This document shows positions 29,947 through 38,732 of a stretch of 64,000 nt of DNA, piece after piece. Both the position numbers and the translations under genes were made by a program. The notes beneath the pieces were generated by a model that saw only the letters and a list, made by a program, of their open reading frames with translations, made no database searches and had not been told where the DNA came from. This stretch comes from Pseudomonas viridiflava. Its GTDB lineage: Bacteria; Pseudomonadota; Gammaproteobacteria; Pseudomonadales; Pseudomonadaceae. Each line of letters opens with the position of its first letter. Within the stretch, counting starts at the first letter, position 1. The stretch covers positions 62,001 through 126,000 of the forward strand of contig UVIF01000012.1 in NCBI GenBank assembly GCA_900596015.1, in the 5' to 3' direction.

Positions 29947-30759
29947 ATGCTGCCTTACCCGCAGATCGACCCGGTGGCACTGGCCATCGGACCGCTGAAA
30001 ATCCACTGGTATGGCTTGATGTACCTGGTGGGCATTGGTGGCGCCTGGTTGCTGGCTTCGCGCCGGCTCAACGGTTTCGACCCCACCTGGACCAAGGAAA
30101 AGCTCTCGGACCTGGTGTTCTGGTGCGCAATGGGGGTGATCGTCGGCGGCCGCCTCGGCTACGTGCTGTTCTACGATCTGGAGCAATACATCGCCAACCC
30201 CACGTTGATATTCGAGGTGTGGAAGGGCGGCATGTCGTTCCATGGCGGGCTGTTGGGCGTGATGCTGGCGACCTGGTGGTTCGGCAGGAAGAACGACAAA
30301 TCGTTCTTCCAACTGATGGACTTCATCGCGCCGCTGGTGCCGATCGGGCTGGGTGCCGGGCGCATTGGCAACTTCATCAACGCCGAGCTGTGGGGCAAGG
30401 CCACCGACGTGCCATGGGCCATGATCTTCCCGCCCTTCAGCGATCCCGCACAGTTGCCCCGTCACCCGTCGCAGCTCTACCAATTTGCGTTGGAAGGCGT
30501 TGCACTGTTCATCATCCTCTGGTTGTTCTCGCGCAAACCGCGGCCGACCATGGCGGTATCCGGCATGTTCGCGCTGTTCTACGGAATCTTCCGTTTCATC
30601 GTCGAATTCGTCCGTGTGCCCGATGCGCAGCTGGGCTACCTGGCGTGGGGCTGGCTGACCATGGGACAAGTGCTGTGTCTGCCGATGATCCTGGGCGGCC
30701 TGGGGTTGATCTGGTGGGCCTACCACCGCACGCCGGCGGCTCCGCGCCCGGCCGTTTGA
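29947..30759 (+). CDS. lgt: Prolipoprotein diacylglyceryl transferase Lgt
   Basis: Inner-membrane enzyme transferring diacylglycerol from phosphatidylglycerol to the lipobox cysteine of prolipoproteins. 270 aa, seven helices. Seen: [17 protein letters not shown] and the signature [16 protein letters not shown], plus the RHPSQLYQ block. The lgt-thyA pairing is conserved in gamma-proteobacteria. Confidence 0.96.
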   Translation: MLPYPQIDPVALAIGPLKIHWYGLMYLVGIGGAWLLASRRLNGFDPTWTKEKLSDLVFWCAMGVIVGGRLGYVLFYDLEQYIANPTLIFEVWKGGMSFHGGLLGVMLATWWFGRKNDKSFFQLMDFIAPLVPIGLGAGRIGNFINAELWGKATDVPWAMIFPPFSDPAQLPRHPSQLYQFALEGVALFIILWLFSRKPRPTMAVSGMFALFYGIFRFIVEFVRVPDAQLGYLAWGWLTMGQVLCLPMILGGLGLIWWAYHRTPAAPRPAV

Positions 30760-30812
30760 TTCTTTTTGCCTGGGCGCGATTACGGTTGTGCCCTGAACGA
30801 TGCAGGTAAGTC

Positions 30813-31784
30813 ATGAAGCAATATCTGGAACTGGTCGCCCACGTCATCAAGAACGGCACCTTGCAAAGCAACCGCACCGGCGTGCGCACCATCAGTTTCC
30901 CGGGCGCCATGCTGCGGTTCGACCTGCAGGAAGGCTTTCCGGCGATCACCACTCGGCGGCTGGCGTTCAAGTCGGCCATCGGCGAGATGGTCGGGTTTCT
31001 GCGCGGGGTCAACAATGCCGCTGAATTCCGCGCCTTGGGCTGCAAGGTCTGGGACCAGAATGCCAACGAGAACGCTCAATGGCTGGCCAACCCGTTCCGC
31101 CAGGGCGAAGACGACCTGGGCGAGATCTATGGTGTGCAGTGGCGCCAGTGGCCGGCCTACAAGCGCATCGCCCTGAGCAACCCGGCGGCGATCGAACTGG
31201 CCACCAGCCAGGGCTATCGGCAGATTGCCCAGGCCGAGGAAAACGGCGAAAGCTTCGTGGTGCTGTACAAGGCCATCGACCAGATTCGCCAGTGCGTCGA
31301 CACCATCATCAAGGACCCCGGCAGCCGGCGGATTCTGTTCCACGGCTGGAACTGCGCTCAGCTCGATGAAATGGCGCTGCCGCCTTGCCACTTGCTGTAC
31401 CAGTTCCACCCCAACCCGGAAACCCGCGAGATCTCGCTGACGTTGTACATCCGCTCCAACGACCTGGGCCTGGGCACGCCGTTCAACCTCACCGAAGGCG
31501 CCGCGCTGCTGTCCCTGATTGGTCGCCTGACGGGCTACACGCCACGCTGGTTCACCTACTTCATCGGCGACGCCCATGTGTACGAGAACCACCTGGACAT
31601 GCTCAACGAGCAGATGAAACGCGAGCCGCTGCTGGCGCCCAAGCTGGTGATCTCCGACCGCGTGCCCGAGTTTGCCAAGACCGGGGTGTACCAACCCGAA
31701 TGGCTGGAGCTGATCGAACCCAGCGATTTTTCGCTGGAAGGCTACGAACACCACGCCCCACTGACCGCACCGATGGCAGTGTGA
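30813..31784 (+). CDS. thyA: Thymidylate synthase ThyA
   Basis: Methylates dUMP to dTMP with methylene-THF. 323 aa against 264 in E. coli: the extra residues lie before the active site, between about residues 85 and 140, as in the longer Lactobacillus-type enzymes. Catalytic Cys192 in [30 protein letters not shown] and the C-terminal ending APMAV (usual closing Val) are intact. Start ATG 30813, preceded by CAGGTAAGTC. The [10 protein letters not shown] phosphate-binding arginines are present. Confidence 0.96.
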   Translation: MKQYLELVAHVIKNGTLQSNRTGVRTISFPGAMLRFDLQEGFPAITTRRLAFKSAIGEMVGFLRGVNNAAEFRALGCKVWDQNANENAQWLANPFRQGEDDLGEIYGVQWRQWPAYKRIALSNPAAIELATSQGYRQIAQAEENGESFVVLYKAIDQIRQCVDTIIKDPGSRRILFHGWNCAQLDEMALPPCHLLYQFHPNPETREISLTLYIRSNDLGLGTPFNLTEGAALLSLIGRLTGYTPRWFTYFIGDAHVYENHLDMLNEQMKREPLLAPKLVISDRVPEFAKTGVYQPEWLELIEPSDFSLEGYEHHAPLTAPMAV

Positions 31785-31813
31785 TCACGCCCTAATGAGG
31801 GGGCGAAACATTG

Positions 31814-32180
31814 TGTGATCCCCTGTGGGAGCGGGCTCTGCCCGCGAAGGGCGCGCCGCGGTATACCTGACAAAGCGCGGTGCCCTTTTCGCGGCCACGG
31901 ACCGCTCCTACGAGATTGTGTGATTTCCTGTGGGAGCGGGCTCTGCCCGCGAAGGGCGCGCCGCGGTATACCTGACGAAACGCGGCATCCTTTTCGCGGC
32001 CACGGACCGCTCCTACGGGATTGTGTGATCCTTTGTGGGAGCGGGCTCTGCCCGCGAAGGGCGCGCCGCGGTACACCTGATGCACCGCGGTGCCCTTTTC
32101 GCGGCCACGGACCGCTCCTACGGGATTGTGTGATCCTTTGTGGGATCCCCTGTAGGAGCGGTCATCGGCCGCGAAACAGA
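31814..32180. repeat. Tandem array of three 105-bp REP (BIME) units plus a partial fourth
   Basis: TGTGGGAGCGGGCTCTGCCC recurs at 31824, 31929 and 32034, and a shortened TGTGGGATCCCC at 32139: an exact 105-bp period. Each unit pairs this REP with an inverted one, TTCGCGGCCACGGACCGCTC, separated by GCGCGCCGCGGT. A final half (AGGAGCGGTCATCGGCCGCG) closes the array. It fills the 409-bp gap after thyA and no gene is seen in it. Confidence 0.9.
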
Positions 32181-32193
32181 CACCGCGATTCGA

Positions 32194-32667
32194 CTACCTT
32201 GATGCCCTTGTGAAGATATTCATCCCCCCAACGTCAGTCTCGATCTGCTCCCAGCCAAGCCGCCGGTAGTACGCCGACTTTTCCTCGACGGCACACAGAT
32301 ACACCCGTTCGACACCCGCCGCCTTCGCTCGCTGCATGCCGGCTGCAAGCAACGCTGCGCCAACGCCCTGGTTGCGGCTTTCGGACTCTACCCACAGCGC
32401 CGCCAGCCAAGGTGAGTACTGCGGTCGTTCATCCATGTCCGAGACGATCAGCGATACCGTGCCCACGAACCGCGCGCCTGCATGAGCGACCAAAGTGGTG
32501 GGAATGGGCTCGGAATGCAGACTGTTATCCAGAAGCGTCAGCACATCCTCCAGGGTATAGCCGTCTTCCTTCCACCAGGCTTGCCACAGCCGCTCGCCCA
32601 CGACTGCCAGAAAACCGGATTCAGCGCGCAGATCTGATATTTGAAAGGGGGTTGCAGTGCGATTCAT
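32194..32667 (-). CDS. GNAT family N-acetyltransferase
   Basis: 157 aa. The acetyl-CoA-binding motif is ESESRNQGVGAALLAAGMQRA (residues about 95-115), preceded by the strand LAALWV and followed by YLCAVEEKSAYYRRLGWEQI. It lies between a REP array and hipA, same strand as hipBA but about 100 bp downstream. Substrate unknown; a simple metabolite or antibiotic is possible. Start ATG 32665-32667. Confidence 0.85.
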   Translation of the reverse strand: MNRTATPFQISDLRAESGFLAVVGERLWQAWWKEDGYTLEDVLTLLDNSLHSEPIPTTLVAHAGARFVGTVSLIVSDMDERPQYSPWLAALWVESESRNQGVGAALLAAGMQRAKAAGVERVYLCAVEEKSAYYRRLGWEQIETDVGGMNIFTRASR

Positions 32668-32763
32668 AACGGGTTCTTTTTGTTGGACATGTGCAACGAA
32701 CCTATAGGCAGGCTTTGCAATAGCGAAACCAGCATTGTTTCAAAACCTTGCTCGCTGATTCAG

Positions 32764-34029
32764 TTAAGAGATCCGAAAATCCGCATGCAGCTGTTGCCAA
32801 TGCTGGCGCAGGATCGCTTGCTGGTCCGGCCTCATGACGCTGGCGGCCAGTGCTTCAGGCCAAAGCGTTCGCGCCGCGTCCAGCGTTTGTCGTAGATGAG
32901 CGAGCACGAGTCGCCAAGGTATTCCAGAGGTCTCGGCCCATCGTTTGAAGTGTTCGAGAGAGACGTCATACCAGGCTTTCGTATCGGCCATGTTCAGCGC
33001 GTACTGGCTCTCGCCGGGAATAAACACCTTGGTCGCGACGATGTCGTAAGCCGGGGACAGTTCTGCGTTCAACGCATCTGGATAGATCAGGCTCCAGTTC
33101 TTCAGATGGGCGTCGCCGTTGGCCAGCAGCACATTGACCAGCAAACGCACAGCCATTTGTGTGACATCCCGTTGGCCATGGCGGGTCTGGGTGTAGAGCA
33201 ATTTGGCGATCTGTTCATAACGACCACTACGGTATTTATCGTGTGCGTAGGCGTAAAGCACCTGGGCGAAGTCTTCTGAATGAACGCGCTGACCTCCAGC
33301 AAGTCGATCATAACGACGAATGCCATACGCCCATTGCTCGTCGGGTAGGTTGATTGCGGGCAGGCTGTCGATCATGTCCATGCCGACCAAGCGTATTTCA
33401 GGAATGTCGACGCCTGCCAGTTGTGCCAGTTTCATGCAGGTGTATTCGTTGAGCGGCACGAATGGATGAACGGTGGAAGGCGTCTTGATGATCCAGTCTC
33501 CCGGCGCCGTAGGATCGGCGGTTATGTAACGACCATCCCGGTCGTGCATGGAGAACTTCATCTGTACGCCGGCCAGCGAGAAATGCGAGCGATGGTCGGG
33601 CGTGTCGATGGATACTGGGGTGATCTTGCCGTGGTTGCCCAGCGCATAGGCGGGTATGTGTTCGGCAGGCACGGGAGTGGCGACCAATGCACCCGGCAAG
33701 TCCTGACCAAGCCAGCTCAACAAGGGAAATTCGCTGTCTGGATGCACTTTCATGGCTTGCGCAACCAGTCCACGCAGCGCGCCTTCCGGAAGTAGATTGC
33801 TCAACACCGGGTGCAGCCGGTGATGGGTGATGTAGGGGTGTTTGTTTGCCAGTTGACGCCTGAATATGTCCGGATTGAGGTGAGATAAGGTCGGCGTGCG
33901 GCGGTGTGGATCATCGATGTAATCCGGCGCCAAGGTAAGTACATTCTTGCCATTCGAATGGCCGGTGACATAACCGACTAGTTGCGAATGCAGCGTCAGC
34001 TTCAAGGCCGCTACGGTCTCGATACTCAT
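32764..34029 (-). CDS. hipA: HipA-type serine/threonine kinase toxin
   Basis: 421 aa. In HipA proteins of this type the toxin phosphorylates an aminoacyl-tRNA synthetase and causes growth arrest. Seen: SNLLPEGALR of the N-terminal domain, the flexible autophosphorylated loop SLAGVQMKFS (Ser151, E. coli Ser150), ATP site DWIIKTPS, catalytic Asp306 in LLANGDAHLKNW and metal-binding Asp329 in SPAYDIV. All kinase motifs are intact, so it should be active. The ATG at 34029 overlaps the hipB stop (ATGA); antitoxin-first order is usual. Confidence 0.9.
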   Translation of the reverse strand: MSIETVAALKLTLHSQLVGYVTGHSNGKNVLTLAPDYIDDPHRRTPTLSHLNPDIFRRQLANKHPYITHHRLHPVLSNLLPEGALRGLVAQAMKVHPDSEFPLLSWLGQDLPGALVATPVPAEHIPAYALGNHGKITPVSIDTPDHRSHFSLAGVQMKFSMHDRDGRYITADPTAPGDWIIKTPSTVHPFVPLNEYTCMKLAQLAGVDIPEIRLVGMDMIDSLPAINLPDEQWAYGIRRYDRLAGGQRVHSEDFAQVLYAYAHDKYRSGRYEQIAKLLYTQTRHGQRDVTQMAVRLLVNVLLANGDAHLKNWSLIYPDALNAELSPAYDIVATKVFIPGESQYALNMADTKAWYDVSLEHFKRWAETSGIPWRLVLAHLRQTLDAARTLWPEALAASVMRPDQQAILRQHWQQLHADFRIS

Positions 34030-34325
34030 GGCAGATCGTCCCAAGGATTTTCCGGATAGTTATCCACAGGGCGATCGTCCTCGAAGTACACCGGTGCGCC
34101 TGCCAGGATCTTTTCGATCAGCTTGAGTTGATCCTTGGGTACCAGGACCATGCTGGCGTCCAGACCTTCGGCAATCAGGTCGAGGGTGTTGAGCCGCGGG
34201 TTGCCGTCTTTCTCGATTTTTCCGTATTGCTGGCGGGTAAGGCCTGTGCGCAAGGGCATGTCCTGGATCTGAAGGCCCAGTTGTTGGCGACGGTTGCGGA
34301 TCTGTTGCAGAAGTTTGGTTAGCAT
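34026..34325 (-). CDS. hipB: HipB-type helix-turn-helix antitoxin and autorepressor
   Basis: 99 aa. An Xre-type helix-turn-helix spans about residues 5-55 (LGLQIQDMPLRTGLTRQQYGKIEKDGN), and an acidic tail ends ENPWDDLP. It should neutralise HipA and repress the operon from the palindrome at 34342-34377. No Shine-Dalgarno precedes the ATG (34323-34325), and the predicted -10 lies only 6 bp upstream, so the message looks leaderless. The next Met (residue 23) would destroy the HTH, supporting this start. Confidence 0.87.
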   Translation of the reverse strand: MLTKLLQQIRNRRQQLGLQIQDMPLRTGLTRQQYGKIEKDGNPRLNTLDLIAEGLDASMVLVPKDQLKLIEKILAGAPVYFEDDRPVDNYPENPWDDLP

Positions 34326-34331
34326 GGGTTG

Positions 34332-34359
34332 AGTATGAGCTGTATGTGGTTCATGTCAA
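34332..34359 (-). promoter_or_regulatory. hipBA promoter giving a leaderless transcript
   Basis: Minus strand: perfect -35 TTGACA (34359-34354), 16-bp spacer, -10 CATACT (34337-34332). Transcription would start at or within a base or two of the hipB ATG at 34325. Confidence 0.6.
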
Positions 34360-34377
34360 ATTTAATGAGCCATATAC
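34342..34377. promoter_or_regulatory. Putative HipB operator
   Basis: Inverted repeat GTATGTGGTTCAT (34342-34354) / ATGAGCCATATAC (34365-34377), 11 of 13 positions pairing, with an AT-rich 10-bp spacer. It covers the -35 box, as expected of an autorepressor site. Confidence 0.65.
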
Positions 34378-34433
34378 TATTCACACTTCAGACAAGATTC
34401 GAATGGGAGCGTGTATCCGATGAGCCGCGACGT

Positions 34434-34583
34434 TTGTTTCGCGGCCGCAGACCGCTCCTACGAGGTTGTGTAGTCTCTTGTGGGAGCGGGCTCTGCCCGC
34501 GAAGACCGCGCCGCGGTATGCCTGACGAAACGCAGTGCTCTTTTCGCGGGCAGAGCCCGCTCCCACAGGCTGTGTCCAGTCGT
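34434..34583. repeat. REP array between hipB and cadR
   Basis: Three REP units of the same kind as at 31.8 kb: TTTCGCGGCCGCAGACCGCTCC (from 34437, inverted form), TGTGGGAGCGGGCTCTGCCC (from 34480) and its inverse CGCGGGCAGAGCCCGCTCCC (from 34545). The gap carries nothing else visible. Confidence 0.8.
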
Positions 34584-35033
34584 TCAATGCCCGTGGCTGC
34601 GGCCTACATGGGAGTGTTCGGCATCGGGAACGGTGACGGCGCCGCTGATTTCCAGGCGCTGAAGGATTGCGCAGTGTTCTTCGGCAGTGCCGCCATGGCA
34701 TTTCTGGCGCAGGGCAACGAGTTGATCCTGCAACGCTACCAGACCATCTATGCGTGCCTTGACATGATGAATGTGCTCGTCAATCAGATCGTTGACGCTT
34801 TGGCATTGGTCCTGGGGGCTGTCGCGCAGGCTCAGCAGATCGCGGATTTCATCCAAGGTCATGTCCAGGATGCGGCAATTGCGAATGAAGGTGAGCCGCT
34901 CGACATGGGCCTGGGTGTAGAGGCGGTAGTTGCCATCGCTGCGGGCGGGCAGGGGCAATAGCTTTTCGCGTTCGTAGTAGCGGATGGTTTCGACCTGGCA
35001 GTCGGTGATTTTCGCCAGTTCTCCGATTTTCAT
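34584..35033 (-). CDS. cadR: Cadmium-responsive MerR-family regulator CadR
   Basis: 149 aa from ATG 35031-35033. N-terminal MerR helix-turn-helix MKIGELAKITDCQVETIRYYER; metal-site cysteines C77, C112 and C121; histidine-rich tail HSHVGRSHGH, a known feature of P. putida CadR. It should bind the dyad at 35060-35080 and switch cadA on with Cd(II), perhaps Zn(II) or Pb(II). It is divergent from cadA with an 85-bp gap. Confidence 0.93.
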   Translation of the reverse strand: MKIGELAKITDCQVETIRYYEREKLLPLPARSDGNYRLYTQAHVERLTFIRNCRILDMTLDEIRDLLSLRDSPQDQCQSVNDLIDEHIHHVKARIDGLVALQDQLVALRQKCHGGTAEEHCAILQRLEISGAVTVPDAEHSHVGRSHGH

Positions 35034-35056
35034 GCTTATGACCTCTAAAAAGGTAC

Positions 35057-35088
35057 TTGACCCTATAGTGGCTACAGGGTGTTCACTT
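35057..35088 (+). promoter_or_regulatory. MerR-type cadA promoter and CadR box
   Basis: Dyad ACCCTATAGTGGCTACAGGGT at 35060-35080 lies between -35 TTGACC (35057-35062) and a weak -10 (TTCACT, 35082-35087) spaced 19 bp apart. The overlong spacer is the hallmark of MerR-activated promoters. Confidence 0.82.
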
Positions 35089-35118
35089 GGCAACCTGCAC
35101 TTCAGGGAATTGCGACCA

Positions 35119-37365
35119 ATGAGCCACCCCACCTCCGGCCATGCCCACGATCATAAGCACGAGCACGAGCACGAGCACGAGCACAGCCCTGCGCCAGTCA
35201 GTCATTGCTGCGCAGGCAAGGCAACGGCGCCCTCGACCGTCCAGCTCGCGCCCGGCGATAGCCAGGATGCCCGGCTGAGCCAGTTCCGCATCGAGGCGAT
35301 GGACTGTCCGACCGAGCAGACATTGATCCAGAACAAGCTGGCCAAGGTGGCCGGCGTGCAACAGCTGGATTTCAACCTGATCAATCGGGTGCTCGGCGTG
35401 CGCCATTCGCTGCCCGATACCCAGGCGATCGAGAGCGCCATCAAATCGCTGGGCATGCATGCCGAACCTATCAGCGGGGACGAACCTGCCGCCAATGCGC
35501 TGCCAGCACCACGCAAGCCCTGGTGGCCGCTGGCGCTCTCGGGCGTGACGGCGGTCGCGGCCGAAGTGGTCCATTTCACCCAGGCGGCGCCGACTTGGGT
35601 CGTGGCATTGCTTGCATTGGTGTCGATTGCCAGTTGCGGTCTGACCACCTACAGCAAGGGCTGGATCGCCCTGAAGAACGGCAACCTCAACATCAATGCG
35701 TTGATGAGCATCGCGGTGACCGGTGCCGTGTTGATCGGCCAGTGGCCGGAAGCGGCGATGGTGATGTTCCTGTTCACCGTGGCCGAGCTGATCGAAGCCA
35801 AGTCCCTGGATCGCGCGCGCAATGCGATTGGCGGTCTGATGCGCCTCACGCCGGACACGGCGACGGTCCGTCAGGCGGACGGTCGGTGGCTTGAGCAGGA
35901 CGTGAAAGCGGTCGCACTGCAGGCCATCGTGCGTGTACGTCCGGGTGAGCGTATTGGCTTGGATGGCGAGGTGACTGCTGGTCAGTCCAGCATCGATCAA
36001 GCGCCTATTACCGGTGAGAGCCTGCCGGTGGAGAAGGGTGTCGGTGACAAGGTGTTCGCCGGCACCATCAACCAGGCCGGCTCGCTGGAGTACCGGGTCA
36101 CGGCCGCCGCAGGCCAGTCGACATTGGCGCGGATCATCCATGCAGTCGAGCAGGCGCAGGGCGCGCGGGCACCCACTCAGCGCTTTGTGGATAACTTTTC
36201 AAGGATCTATACGCCGGTGGTGTTCGCCCTGGCTTTGCTGATCGCGGTAGTACCGCCGCTGGTGGGCCTTGGCGCCTGGTTCGACTGGATCTACCGTGCG
36301 CTGGTACTGCTGGTGGTCGCCTGTCCCTGTGCGCTGGTCATTTCTACCCCGGTTACCATCGTCAGTGCGCTGGCTGCGGCTGCGCGCAAGGGCATCCTGG
36401 TCAAGGGTGGCGTGTACCTGGAAGGTGGCCACAAGCTGGATTATCTGGCGCTGGACAAGACCGGCACGCTGACCCACGGCAAGCCGGTGCAGACCGACTA
36501 TGCGCTGCTCGATCAGGCCTTCGAGGGCCGCGCGCAGGCGATAGCCCAGGCCTTGGCGGCGCGCTCGGACCACCCGGTGTCACGGGCGATTGCCGGTGAT
36601 CACAACGGGACAGATACCACCGTGATCCTGGATGATTTCCAGGCATTGCTCGGGCGCGGTATCAAGGGCCAAGTGGACGGGCAGACCTATCACTTGGGCA
36701 ATCATCGGCTGGTGGAAGAGCTGGGTCAGTGCTCGCCGGCGCTGGAGGAGCAGCTTGACCGACTGGAGCGTGAAGGCAAGTCGGTGGTGGTGTTGCTTGG
36801 GCCGCAGGGTCCGGTGGCGCTGTTCGCTGTGGCCGATACCGTCAAGCAGACCAGCCGCGAGGCCATTGCCCAGTTGCATGCGCTGGGCATCAAGACCGTG
36901 ATGCTGACCGGGGACAACCCGCACACTGCCAAGGCGATTGCCGCCCAAGTGGGTATCGATCAGGCCATTGGCGATCTGTTGCCTGCCGACAAGCTCAAGG
37001 CCTTGGAACAGCTGTACGCCCAAGGACATCGGGTTGGCATGGTCGGTGACGGCATCAATGATGCGCCGGCGCTGGCGCGGGCCGAGATCGGTTTCGCCAT
37101 GGCGGCAGCGGGCACCGATACCGCGATCGAAACCGCCGATGTCGCATTGATGGACGATGATCTGCGCAAGATTCCGACATTCATCCGACTGTCGAGGCAG
37201 ACCCGTTCGGTGTTGTTGCAGAACATCGTGCTGGCGCTGGCGATCAAGGCAGTGTTTCTGCTGATGACCGTGGCCGGTATGGCAACGCTGTGGATGGCGG
37301 TGTTTGCCGACATGGGTGTGAGTCTGCTGGTGGTGTTCAATGGGCTGCGGTTGCTGCGCAAGTAA
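35119..37365 (+). CDS. cadA: Cd/Zn/Pb-exporting P1B-type ATPase CadA
   Basis: Inner-membrane efflux pump, 748 aa. A histidine-rich N terminus (residues 8-23, HxH repeats) and a Cys-Cys pair at 30-31 can bind metal. The HMA-like domain has IEAMDCPTEQ with a single cysteine (C63) in place of CxxC. Membrane CPC at 402-404 (VACPCALVIST), phosphorylation site DKTGTLT with Asp446, and hinge GDGINDAPAL are intact. Start ATG 35119; the open frame extends further upstream but through the CadR box. Controlled by CadR. Confidence 0.94.
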   Translation: MSHPTSGHAHDHKHEHEHEHEHSPAPVSHCCAGKATAPSTVQLAPGDSQDARLSQFRIEAMDCPTEQTLIQNKLAKVAGVQQLDFNLINRVLGVRHSLPDTQAIESAIKSLGMHAEPISGDEPAANALPAPRKPWWPLALSGVTAVAAEVVHFTQAAPTWVVALLALVSIASCGLTTYSKGWIALKNGNLNINALMSIAVTGAVLIGQWPEAAMVMFLFTVAELIEAKSLDRARNAIGGLMRLTPDTATVRQADGRWLEQDVKAVALQAIVRVRPGERIGLDGEVTAGQSSIDQAPITGESLPVEKGVGDKVFAGTINQAGSLEYRVTAAAGQSTLARIIHAVEQAQGARAPTQRFVDNFSRIYTPVVFALALLIAVVPPLVGLGAWFDWIYRALVLLVVACPCALVISTPVTIVSALAAAARKGILVKGGVYLEGGHKLDYLALDKTGTLTHGKPVQTDYALLDQAFEGRAQAIAQALAARSDHPVSRAIAGDHNGTDTTVILDDFQALLGRGIKGQVDGQTYHLGNHRLVEELGQCSPALEEQLDRLEREGKSVVVLLGPQGPVALFAVADTVKQTSREAIAQLHALGIKTVMLTGDNPHTAKAIAAQVGIDQAIGDLLPADKLKALEQLYAQGHRVGMVGDGINDAPALARAEIGFAMAAAGTDTAIETADVALMDDDLRKIPTFIRLSRQTRSVLLQNIVLALAIKAVFLLMTVAGMATLWMAVFADMGVSLLVVFNGLRLLRK

Positions 37366-37373
37366 CCGCGGCG

Positions 37374-38732
37374 TCAGAGCTGCTGGGCCAGCGCTTCGAT
37401 CTGCTCTTCGCGCTCGCGCTGGGTCAGGTGCCTGTGGCCGTTGAGCGAGGACCATTGCGGATAGGCGCGTGCCTTGTGCAGGGCGTCTGGCAGCTTGCCT
37501 TCGCGCCAGGTCTGCTCTTGTGGCGCCGCCACTTCGATGGTGCCCATGGCGGCATGGCCACGGGCATCGAGGGCTTTCACCAGTTGTTGTTGGCGCAACG
37601 CCAGCAGCCGTAGCACGTTGTCGTCCACGGTCAGTTCGCGCTCGCCCTTGAACTTGCCCAACAAGCGCGCGCCATAGCCCCGTGCGGTTTGCAGCGCGCC
37701 GCCGGCAATGGCCCCAGCGATGGCCGCCATGCCCAGGGTCAAACCGCCCACCAGCAGGTCGACGCCAGCGCCCGCCGCTGCGCCGGCCGCAATGCCGCCG
37801 CCGACCTTCACCCCCAGCTGCTTGAGCGTATCGGGGTTGAACAGATCGTCTCCCCAGCGCCCGTCCGACAGCGGCAGGTCGCCCGCCGAGGCATCCTGGC
37901 TGCGGAAGGCATACAGTTTGAGCAAGGCTTCCACGCAGCGCTGCTCGCGTGTGCGCACCGCTTGGCGAAGGTCTTCGATGGCGCGCGCCGCTGCATCACT
38001 GGTAACGCTGCGACGACAGGCCGCGCAGTCGATCAGCAGTTCGGCAATCAACCGCCGCGCGCTGCCCTGACGCACCAGCCGTTGCGCCTGCTGATCGTCG
38101 ATCAGCCGTTGCAGGGCCGGACGGGAGTGCTCCAGCAGCAAGGCCAGGCTTTCATAAAGACGTCGTTCACCGTCTTCGGGCGGCGCCACGCTGTCGAAGC
38201 GCACCAAGGCATGCAAACCCAGGCGCGCCAGGGCTTCGCGCCAATCCCCCTCGCGCTGCTGGCTGCTGCTGACGAAATTGAGCACTGGCAGTAGCGGTTT
38301 CCCGCAACTGGCCAGCACTTCCAACTCATCCCGGTACTTGGCCAGCACCGGCTCGCGTGCGTCGATCACGTACAGGCCTGCATCGGAAGCCAATAACTGG
38401 CGCAGCACCTTGGCCTCCTGCTCGAAGCGTTGACGGGCTTCGCTGCCCTGCAGAAACCGCTCGACCCGCGCCGGACCGTCGAGACGCTCGCCGGGGCGAT
38501 CCAGACGCTCCACGAATTCCAGCAAGGCAATGGCATCTTCCAACCCAGGGGTGTCGTAGAGCTCCAACAAGGCATCGCCATCCACTGAAAGACGTGCGCC
38601 TTCCACATGTCGTGTGGTGCTGGGCCGGTGTGACACTTCGCCAAAACCCACGTCGCGGGTAAGCGTACGCAGAAGGGAGGTCTTGCCGACGTTGGTATGG
38701 CCGACCACGGCCAGGGTCAGGGGCTTACTCAT
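37374..38732 (-). CDS. GTPase with DUF3482 domain
   Basis: 452 aa. Era/TrmE-like G domain: P-loop GHTNVGKTS at 11-19, STTRHVEG switch, DTPGLED, and an FVSS-like G5 region. The C-terminal half has a glycine/alanine-rich hydrophobic segment (GGGIAAGAAAGAGVDLLVGG and after) that could insert in a membrane. Function unknown. Its start overlaps the stop of the DUF2868 gene by 8 bp; the two families regularly occur together. Confidence 0.85.
   Translation of the reverse strand: MSKPLTLAVVGHTNVGKTSLLRTLTRDVGFGEVSHRPSTTRHVEGARLSVDGDALLELYDTPGLEDAIALLEFVERLDRPGERLDGPARVERFLQGSEARQRFEQEAKVLRQLLASDAGLYVIDAREPVLAKYRDELEVLASCGKPLLPVLNFVSSSQQREGDWREALARLGLHALVRFDSVAPPEDGERRLYESLALLLEHSRPALQRLIDDQQAQRLVRQGSARRLIAELLIDCAACRRSVTSDAAARAIEDLRQAVRTREQRCVEALLKLYAFRSQDASAGDLPLSDGRWGDDLFNPDTLKQLGVKVGGGIAAGAAAGAGVDLLVGGLTLGMAAIAGAIAGGALQTARGYGARLLGKFKGERELTVDDNVLRLLALRQQQLVKALDARGHAAMGTIEVAAPQEQTWREGKLPDALHKARAYPQWSSLNGHRHLTQREREEQIEALAQQL

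Noticed and set aside
31792..32085. Apparent protein with three repeats
   Set aside because: It is the translation of the 105-bp REP array, open only because the period is a multiple of three.
31814..32180. Possible CRISPR array
   Set aside because: The whole 105-bp unit repeats, including what would be the spacers; there are no unique spacers and no cas genes.
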